A stretch of DNA of 14,911 bases, taken from positions 1 to 14,911 of the forward strand of contig DASUZB010000278.1 of assembly GCA_036377075.1 (NCBI GenBank). Direction: 5' to 3'. Made by a program: the position numbers and the translations under genes. Of the stretch, positions 6,833-11,830 are shown one piece after another. The notes beneath the pieces were generated by a model. It saw nothing but the letters and a program-made list of their open reading frames with translations, was not told where the DNA came from and did not search any database. Source of the DNA: DASUZB01 sp036377075 (GTDB lineage: Bacteria; Actinomycetota; CALGFH01). The first letter of the stretch is position 1. Every line of letters begins with the position of its first letter.

Positions 6833-7843
6833 TCAGGTCAGCCAGGGCAGCGCCGCGGTCGCGATGACGAACGCGGCGCGCACCGGCAGCCACCTCCGGG
6901 ACGCGCGCAGGCCGCGGACCTCGGGCAGGTCGAACAGGCGCAGCACCTCCCGCGCCTGGGCGCGCTGGCGCACCCGCAGGCGCCGGTAGGCGCCGGCGAG
7001 GATGAACTGGTAGAAGAAGTCGGCCTGCCAGCGCCGGATGGTGGGCTCCGGCGCGGCCCCGAGGGCGACGGCGCGGTCGAAGATCACGCGCAGGACCCCG
7101 ATCGTCTCCGGGTTCCACATCCCGGTGGTCGCCGCGCCCTCGTGGATGGTGTACGCGCAGGTCGTGGACGGCAGGTGGCGCACGCCGTAGTGCGAGAACA
7201 GCCGCACCCACATGTCGGTGTCGCAGGGCCCGCCCATGGTCGCGTCGAACAGGCCGACCTGCTCGAAGGCAGAGCGCCGCACCACGCACGCGGGCAGCCG
7301 CACGAAGGACGAGTTGCGCAGCAGGCGCCGCAGCGCCTCGGCGGGCTCCAGGTAGCGCTCGTGGCGGAAGCTCTGCTCGCGCTGCCGCGTGCCGTGCTGG
7401 TCGACGATCTCGACCCCGAACAGCAGGACCCGCTCCTCGTCGGCCACCCGGCGCAGGACCTCGACGATCGCCACGCCGGCGCCGGGCAGCAGGTAGTCGT
7501 CGTCGTGCAGCTGCAGCACCCAGGTGCCGCTGCCCAGCCCGATGGCGCGGTTGATGTTGTCGATCATCGCCAGCGCCGGCCGGTTCCAGACGTACTCGTG
7601 CCTGCCCGGCCAGTCGGCGGCGAAGCGCTCGACCACCCGGCCGGAGGCCTCGTCGTCCGACCCGTCCGAGACGGTCACCTCGACGTGCTCGGCCACCGGC
7701 GCGAGCGCGCGTGCGACCGAGCCGAGCGCGCGCTCGAGCAGTTCGGGCCGGTTGCGCGTTGGCACCGCGATCGACAGCAGCGGTCGCTCGAGCTGGTTCC
7801 CGTCGGACCCGCCGACGGCGCGCAAGGCTCCGCTCTCGCTCAC
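6833..7843 (-). CDS. Family 2 (GT-A fold) glycosyltransferase
   Basis: A 336-residue glycosyltransferase. GTG at 7843 is supported by a G7 tract (7859-7853) with a 9-base spacer; there is no in-frame ATG nearby. The N-terminal nucleotide-binding region reads LLSIAVPTRNRPELLERAL (about 22-40), then VTVSDGSDD (56-64), and the metal/diphosphate-binding DxD motif is QLHDDDYLLPG (D114-D116). The acceptor half has LPACVVRRSAFEQVGLFD and CDTDMWVRL (207-215), the usual position of the catalytic acidic residue in inverting GT2 enzymes. The C-terminus (about 260-336) is basic and has one moderately hydrophobic segment (AAFVIATAALPWL), so membrane association is possible. Donor and acceptor sugars cannot be read from the sequence. 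It presumably extends the lipid-linked repeat unit. It is the only glycosyltransferase in the window besides the initiating enzyme and is followed by the duplicated Cys/His-domain gene. Confidence 0.9.
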   Translation of the reverse strand: MSESGALRAVGGSDGNQLERPLLSIAVPTRNRPELLERALGSVARALAPVAEHVEVTVSDGSDDEASGRVVERFAADWPGRHEYVWNRPALAMIDNINRAIGLGSGTWVLQLHDDDYLLPGAGVAIVEVLRRVADEERVLLFGVEIVDQHGTRQREQSFRHERYLEPAEALRRLLRNSSFVRLPACVVRRSAFEQVGLFDATMGGPCDTDMWVRLFSHYGVRHLPSTTCAYTIHEGAATTGMWNPETIGVLRVIFDRAVALGAAPEPTIRRWQADFFYQFILAGAYRRLRVRQRAQAREVLRLFDLPEVRGLRASRRWLPVRAAFVIATAALPWLT

Positions 7844-8028
7844 ACCAGGTCACCCCCCCTGAGAGACCCTGGTAACAGGCCTAGCCACCTTGGACCGGGA
7901 CCCTCGATGGCGCAACCTCCGATTGCGGTAGTGTGCCCATCCTACCTGCGGCGGATGCCCGGTGAGCAGGGCAATCGACCCGCCTATCCGGACGATTCAG
8001 TATTCCCGGTCGGACCCGCGCCGTGCGT

Positions 8029-8041
8029 AATACTACGTATT
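8029..8041. promoter_or_regulatory. 13-bp AT-rich inverted repeat, possible operator or -10 region
   Basis: AATAC-TAC-GTATT is a perfect 5-bp inverted repeat around a 3-base centre, and is the most AT-rich stretch in the surrounding kilobase. The plus strand reads TAATAC (8028-8033) and the minus strand TAGTAT (8035-8030); both resemble actinobacterial -10 boxes (TANNNT) imperfectly or well, so it could be a promoter core or a dimeric-regulator site controlling both divergent operons. No matching second copy was seen in the window. Confidence 0.3.
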
Positions 8042-8050
8042 TCTCAACCC

Positions 8051-8117
8051 CCGGGCAGTCAGTACGTTTTCGATGTACCGCTGCCCGGCTATTACCGGGC
8101 CGTGGGGGGGCGCCCGG
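8051..8117 (+). promoter_or_regulatory. Four alternating complementary segments (attenuator-like fold) in the leader
   Basis: Segment 1 CCGGGCAG (8051-8058), segment 2 CTGCCCGG (8081-8088), segment 3 CCGGGC (8095-8100) and segment 4 GCCCGG (8112-8117). Segments 1 and 2 form an 8-bp stem with an additional inner GTAC/GTAC pairing (8062-8065 with 8075-8078). Segments 2 and 3 form a 6-bp stem over the loop CTATTA. Segments 3 and 4 form a 6-bp stem whose loop holds a G7 tract (8104-8110). So 1:2 plus 3:4 excludes 2:3. There is no T-tract after segment 4, so a classical intrinsic terminator is not supported. Function is inference. Confidence 0.4.
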
Positions 8118-8197
8118 CCCTGGCACGCCACCGATCGCGGACGGTCCCGCCGTCCCGGAGGAGGCAGCCGGCGGCTTCGAGGCGGAGATAGCTGGGA

Positions 8198-8220
8198 GCG
8201 GTTGACCGCCGTCCGCGGTC
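8198..8220 (+). promoter_or_regulatory. Competing stems just before a G7 tract in the leader
   Basis: GCGGT (8198-8202) is complementary to ACCGC (8205-8209), which is also the right part of GACCGC (8204-8209) pairing with GCGGTC (8215-8220) over a 5-base loop. Because of its 2-base spacer the first pairing is sterically poor unless trimmed; the second is a normal 6-bp hairpin. The G7 tract at 8222-8228 follows immediately, before the small ORF start at 8240. It could mask or expose that initiation region. Confidence 0.25.
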
Positions 8221-8239
8221 CGGGGGGGAGTTCGTTCGG

Positions 8240-8398
8240 ATGCTCCATCGGCGTTGTCGTCGTGTGCTCTTCGACGTCCGTCGTCGGCGCAAGGCATTCG
8301 TCCGCGTCCCCTCCACATCCGAGCCAGGTGTGTCGGTCGCGCGCCCCCTGAATGGAGACGTCATCGGGACCAGTGGGGGGTATGGCTCGGATGCATGA
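8240..8398 (+). CDS. Possible 52-residue Arg-rich leader ORF overlapping the phosphotransferase start
   Basis: ATG 8240 to TGA 8396-8398 encodes 52 residues. It has a G7 tract (8222-8228) 11 bases upstream, like the neighbouring genes, and its end overlaps the ATG at 8391 as ATGCATGA, compatible with translational coupling. The N-terminus is very basic (MLHRRCRRVLFDVRRRRKAF), with many CGT codons, unusual here. Against it: only about two thirds of its third positions are G or C, whereas clear genes here are well above 90 %, and no family is recognised. It may be a regulatory leader ORF rather than a functional protein, or chance. Confidence 0.25.
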   Translation: MLHRRCRRVLFDVRRRRKAFVRVPSTSEPGVSVARPLNGDVIGTSGGYGSDA

Positions 8399-9872
8399 GG
8401 CCAGGAGGAACGGCCAAGTCCTTGGTACCACGCGGGTGGAGCGGTCCGGTCCCAGGCCCGACCACCTCGTGCTACGGGTCCCCGAGGCGCGCCCGGCCCG
8501 TGGCGCCCACGCCGTGCAGCGCTACCGCACGATCGCCATGGGGCTGGCCCTCTCCGACGCGGCCTGCGTCCTCGTCGCCCTGGCGGTCTCCTACTTCGTG
8601 CGCTACGGTTCCCGGCCGATGGCGCCGCTGGAGGCCGCCGCGATCCTGGCAGCCCCGCTCCTGTGGGTGGCCGTGTTCCACGCCTTCAGCCTCTACGCCC
8701 CGCAGCACCTCTCCGCCCACGAGGAGTTCCGCCGCGTGATCGGCGCCACCGGCGTCGGCATCGTGCTGCTGGTGATGGTCAGCTTCTGGTCCAACTCGTC
8801 GTTCTCGCGCGGCTGGATCGGCCTCACCTGGTTGCTGACCCTGTTCCTGGAGCTGGCGGCGCGGCGGGGATGGCGCTGGCACATGTATCGCATGCGGATG
8901 GCCGGCCGGCTCGCCTACCGCACCCTGGTGGTCGGCACCACCGCCGAGGCGGACCGGCTCTGCCAGATCCTCGACCAGGAGGGCTCCGGCTTCCTCCCGC
9001 TCGGCTACGTGCGCCCGCGCGACCAGGTGGTCGACGCCAACAAGAAGCCGGTGCTCGGCGAGCTCGGCCGCCTCCGGGAGCTGATCCGCGAGCACGCGGC
9101 CGACTGCCTGTTCGTGGCGTCCACCGCCGTCGGGGTGGAGGAGACCGCGATGGTGGCCCAGGCGGGCCGCCTCGAGGGCACCGAGATCCGCGTCTCGGCC
9201 AACCTGCCCCAGGTGCTGACCTCGCGGCTGTCGTTCCAGAAGGTGGGGCCGGCGATCGCGCTGTCGCTGAAGCCGGCGCGCCTGTCCGCCTCCCAGGCGG
9301 CCGTCAAGCGCGCCTTCGACCTCGCGCTCGCCAGCGCCGTCCTGCTGGCGACGCTGCCGATCTGGGTCGCGACGGCGCTCGCCATCCGCCTCACCTCGCG
9401 CGGGCCGGTCTTCTTCCACCAGGAGCGGGTCACCACCGGCGGCAAGGTCTTCCGGATGCACAAGTTCCGCACCATGCGGCCGCCCGACGGCACCATCGGC
9501 CTCGACACCACGGTGCCGTTCTTCAAGATGGAGGCCGACCCGCGGCTGACCCGCGTCGGCAAGCTCATCCGCCGCCTGAGCGTCGACGAGCTGCCGCAGC
9601 TGTGGAACGTCATCGTGGGGGAGATGAGCATCGTCGGGCCGCGGCCCCTGCCCGCCAACCAGGTGGCGGCGAACGCCGAGCTGCTCAGCCCGCGGCACGA
9701 GGTCCCCGCGGGGCTCACCGGCTGGTGGCAGATCAACGGCCGCAGCAAGGTGACCGCCGAGGAGGCGCTGCGGCTCGACCTGTTCTACATCGAGAACTGG
9801 TCGCTCTCGCTCGACGCGTACATTCTGATGAAGACGTTCGGGGCGGTCGCCCTCGCGCGAGGCGCGTATTGA
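8391..9872 (+). CDS. Polyprenyl-phosphate hexose-1-phosphate transferase initiating exopolysaccharide synthesis (WbaP/WcaJ class)
   Basis: A 493-residue membrane enzyme that transfers a sugar-1-phosphate from a UDP-sugar to undecaprenyl phosphate, the committed first step of repeat-unit assembly. Start 8391 is chosen because G6 (8375-8380) lies 10 bases upstream; in-frame ATGs at 8352 and 8382 lack proper ribosome-site spacing. Residues about 46-155 contain four hydrophobic helices; about 175-265 form the CoA-binding-like Rossmann domain (YRTLVVGTTAEADRL). The C-terminal catalytic domain begins at KRAFDLALAS (306), followed by a membrane-inserted helix, then GPVFFHQERV, FRMHKFRTM (355-362), DPRLTRVGKLIRRLSVDELPQ with the catalytic D399-E400 pair, NVIVGEMSIVGPRPL and GLTGWWQINGR. 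All family motifs are intact. The sugar (glucose, galactose or other) cannot be decided. It heads the operon with the epimerase and DUF4910 genes. Confidence 0.92.
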   Translation: MHEARRNGQVLGTTRVERSGPRPDHLVLRVPEARPARGAHAVQRYRTIAMGLALSDAACVLVALAVSYFVRYGSRPMAPLEAAAILAAPLLWVAVFHAFSLYAPQHLSAHEEFRRVIGATGVGIVLLVMVSFWSNSSFSRGWIGLTWLLTLFLELAARRGWRWHMYRMRMAGRLAYRTLVVGTTAEADRLCQILDQEGSGFLPLGYVRPRDQVVDANKKPVLGELGRLRELIREHAADCLFVASTAVGVEETAMVAQAGRLEGTEIRVSANLPQVLTSRLSFQKVGPAIALSLKPARLSASQAAVKRAFDLALASAVLLATLPIWVATALAIRLTSRGPVFFHQERVTTGGKVFRMHKFRTMRPPDGTIGLDTTVPFFKMEADPRLTRVGKLIRRLSVDELPQLWNVIVGEMSIVGPRPLPANQVAANAELLSPRHEVPAGLTGWWQINGRSKVTAEEALRLDLFYIENWSLSLDAYILMKTFGAVALARGAY

Positions 9873-9914
9873 GCGTGCTTCTACGCCGCCCGGAGCCACC
9901 CGCCGCTAGTCCCA

Positions 9915-9921
9915 GGGGGGG
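9915..9921 (+). promoter_or_regulatory. G7 ribosome-binding tract before the epimerase gene
   Basis: Seven G residues followed by a 9-base spacer to ATG 9931. There is no GGAGG elsewhere in the 58-base gap after the phosphotransferase stop, so this tract is the only candidate Shine-Dalgarno; G5 can pair with the anti-Shine-Dalgarno CCUCC using one G-U pair. Equivalent tracts precede the starts at 3018, 7843, 8391 and 10514. Confidence 0.6.
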
Positions 9922-9930
9922 TACGTCGAG

Positions 9931-10485
9931 ATGATCTTCACCCAGACACGACTTCCGAACGCGTTCGTGATCGATCCCGAGCCGTACGTCGACGAGCGCG
10001 GCCTGTTCGCGCGCACCTTCTGCGCCAGGGAGTTCGCCGAGCACGGCCTCGACCCCACGACGGTGCAGTGCAACGTCTCGCTGAACCGGCGCAAGGGCAC
10101 CATGAGGGGCATGCACTGGCAGGCGGCGCCGCACGAGGAGGCCAAGCTGGTCCGCTGCACCCACGGGGCGATCTACGACGTGATCGTCGACCTGCGCCCG
10201 GACTCGCCCACCTTCGGCGAGCACGTCGGCGTCGAACTGACCGCCGCCAACCGCCGGATGCTGTACGTTCCCGAGGGCTTCGCGCACGGCTTCCTCACCC
10301 TCGAGGACGACACCGAGGTCTTCTACCAGATGTCGGAGTTCTACGAGCCGGACGCGGCCAGGGGCCTGCGCCACGACGACCCGGCGCTCGGGATCGAATG
10401 GCCCGCCGAGGTGCGGGTGGTGTCCGAGCGCGACCGGAGTTGGCCGGACTGGAAGGCCGTCGAGGGCGTCCGCAGGGCCTCGTGA
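9931..10485 (+). CDS. rfbC: dTDP-4-dehydrorhamnose 3,5-epimerase family protein (RmlC-like cupin)
   Basis: A 184-residue protein of normal RmlC length. It shows FVIDPEPYVDERGLFARTF (about 12-30), QCNVSLNRRKGTMRGMHWQ with the catalytic base H62, K72 in EEAKLVRC, YDVIVDLRPDSPTFG, YVPEGFAHGFLTLEDDTEVFYQ with Y132, HDDPALGIEWP and a late D168 in SERDRSW. This retains the His, Lys, Tyr and Asp positions expected for an active epimerase. RmlC inverts C3 and C5 of dTDP-4-keto-6-deoxyglucose; related enzymes act at C3 or C5 only. No rmlA, rmlB or rmlD gene is in the window, so the true nucleotide sugar is uncertain and partners must lie elsewhere. It follows the phosphotransferase by 58 bases with its own G7 ribosome site and precedes the DUF4910 gene by 28 bases. 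Confidence 0.9.
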   Translation: MIFTQTRLPNAFVIDPEPYVDERGLFARTFCAREFAEHGLDPTTVQCNVSLNRRKGTMRGMHWQAAPHEEAKLVRCTHGAIYDVIVDLRPDSPTFGEHVGVELTAANRRMLYVPEGFAHGFLTLEDDTEVFYQMSEFYEPDAARGLRHDDPALGIEWPAEVRVVSERDRSWPDWKAVEGVRRAS

Positions 10486-10513
10486 GGCGCGAACGACAGG
10501 GGGGACCTGGCAG

Positions 10514-11827
10514 GTGACCATCCGCGACGCGATCGCCGCGACGGAGCCGGCCGAGGCCGGCACCGCCATGCACGAGCTCATGGCCGAGCTGTACCCGATC
10601 TGCCGCAGCATCACCGGCGAGGGCTTCCGCACCACCCTGGCGACCATCGCCAAGCACGTCGACCTCGAGCTGCACGAGGTGCCCAGCGGGACGCAGGTGT
10701 TCGACTGGACGGTGCCGCGGGAGTGGAACATCCGCGACGCCTACGTGGCCAACTCCCGCGGCGAGCGGGTGATCGACTTCCACGAGTCCAACCTGCACGT
10801 GATGAGCTACAGCGTGCCGGTCGACGCGCGGATGCCGCTCGGCGAGCTGCGCGAGCACCTCCACACCATGCCGGAGCAGCCGGACTGGATCCCGTACCGC
10901 ACCTCCTACTACGCCGAGAACTGGGGCTTCTGCCTGGCCCACCGGCAGCTCGAGGCGATGGGCGAGGACGACTACCGCGTGGTGATCGACTCGACCCTCG
11001 CCGACGGGCACCTCACCTGGGGCGAGTGCCTGGTCGAGGGGGAGTCGAGCGACGAGGTGCTGATCTCCTGCCACGCCTGCCACCCGTCGCTGTGCAACGA
11101 CAACCTCTCCGGCGTGGTGCTGGCCACCTTCCTCGCCAAGGCCCTCGCCGGCGCCTCGTCGCTGCGCTACAGCTACCGCTTCCTGTTCATCCCCGGGACC
11201 ATCGGCGCGATCACCTGGCTGGCGCAGAACGAGAACGTCGTCGACCGGGTCAAGGCCGGGCTCGTGCTCACCTGCGTCGGCGACGGCGGCGGCTTCACCT
11301 ACAAGCGCAGCCGGCGCGGCGACGCCGAGGTCGACCGTGCGATGGCCTACGCCCTCGCCGCCTCCGACCAGCCCTACGAGGTGCAGGACTTCTCGCCCTA
11401 CGGCTACGACGAGCGCCAGTTCTGCTCGCCCGGGTTCAACCTGCCGGTCGGCAGCCTCAACCGCACCCCGTACTCGCGCTTCCCCGAGTACCACACCTCC
11501 GCCGACAACCTCGACTTCGTGCGGCCGGAGCACCTCGCCGGCTCGTACGAGCTCACCCTGGCGGCGCTGCGCCTGCTCGAGGGCAACCACACCTACGTCA
11601 ACCTCAACCCGAAGTGCGAGCCGCAGCTCGGCAAGCGCGGCCTCTACGGCAGCCTCGGCGGCGGCAAGAGCGTCGCCGAGTCGCAGCTCGCCATGCTCTG
11701 GGTGCTGAACCTCTCCGACGGCGAGCACAGCCTGCTCGACGTCGCCGAGCGCTCGGGCATGCCGTTCGACCTGTTGGCGGACGCGGCCGACGCGCTGCTC
11801 GGCGCCGGCCTGCTGGCGCGCCGCTGA
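10514..11827 (+). CDS. DUF2172/DUF4910 aminopeptidase-like protein with C-terminal winged helix
   Basis: A 437-residue soluble protein from GTG 10514, preceded by G6 (10499-10504) and a 9-base spacer. I recognise the DUF4910 architecture: an N-terminal helix pair (MHELMAELYPICRSITGEGFR), a split zinc-peptidase-like fold with an inserted DUF2172 domain at about 60-165 (FDWTVPREWNI, PYRTSYYAENWGFC), then LISCHACHPSLCNDNLSG (184-200), FIPGTIGAITWL, DERQFCSPG (299-307) and YSRFPEYHTSADNLDF (320-335), and a C-terminal winged-helix segment from about 387. H187/H190, D196, D299/E300 and H327 are plausible metal ligands by analogy with M28 peptidases. The reaction of the family is not established; presence in a sugar operon suggests it acts on an amide or ester in a sugar precursor, or is regulatory, but this is inference. 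Its stop lies 3 bases from the convergent ATPase stop. Confidence 0.85.
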   Translation: MTIRDAIAATEPAEAGTAMHELMAELYPICRSITGEGFRTTLATIAKHVDLELHEVPSGTQVFDWTVPREWNIRDAYVANSRGERVIDFHESNLHVMSYSVPVDARMPLGELREHLHTMPEQPDWIPYRTSYYAENWGFCLAHRQLEAMGEDDYRVVIDSTLADGHLTWGECLVEGESSDEVLISCHACHPSLCNDNLSGVVLATFLAKALAGASSLRYSYRFLFIPGTIGAITWLAQNENVVDRVKAGLVLTCVGDGGGFTYKRSRRGDAEVDRAMAYALAASDQPYEVQDFSPYGYDERQFCSPGFNLPVGSLNRTPYSRFPEYHTSADNLDFVRPEHLAGSYELTLAALRLLEGNHTYVNLNPKCEPQLGKRGLYGSLGGGKSVAESQLAMLWVLNLSDGEHSLLDVAERSGMPFDLLADAADALLGAGLLARR

Positions 11828-11830
11828 ACG

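Larger units (their letters stand above)
7844..8390. promoter_or_regulatory. 547-base divergent intergenic region / long leader of the phosphotransferase operon
   Basis: The region separates the leftward glycosyltransferase start from the rightward phosphotransferase start. It is lower in GC than the genes, particularly at 7980-8095. Contents seen: a G7 tract on the minus strand (7859-7853) serving the glycosyltransferase; a TAGGAT box on the minus strand (7944-7939), a possible -10; an AATAC-TAC-GTATT inverted repeat (8029-8041); four alternating complementary segments (8051-8117); a stem GGACGG/CCGTCC (8139-8144 with 8150-8155); a GGAGGAGG (8157-8164) with no start codon after it; competing stems at 8198-8220; a G7 tract (8222-8228) before a small ORF (8240-8398); and the G6 tract (8375-8380) before the gene. 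I could not identify a good -35/-10 pair for either direction, nor a known riboswitch class. Confidence 0.45.

Noticed and set aside
6795..7853. N-terminal extension of the Cys/His-domain protein to a 694-codon frame
   Set aside because: The extra part is an Arg/Ala-rich shadow of the glycosyltransferase gene; ATG 6794 has its own GAGAGG site.
8051..8117. Rho-independent terminator
   Set aside because: Stems are present but no T-tract follows in either direction, so only an alternative-fold element is listed.
8157..8164. GGAGGAGG as ribosome site of a hidden gene
   Set aside because: No ATG, GTG or TTG lies at a suitable distance and the frames after it stop quickly.
8352..8390. Phosphotransferase starts at ATG 8352 or 8382
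   Set aside because: 8352 has no Shine-Dalgarno and 8382 lies 1 base after the G6 tract; 8391 has the spacing seen before the sister genes. The choice affects only non-conserved N-terminal residues.
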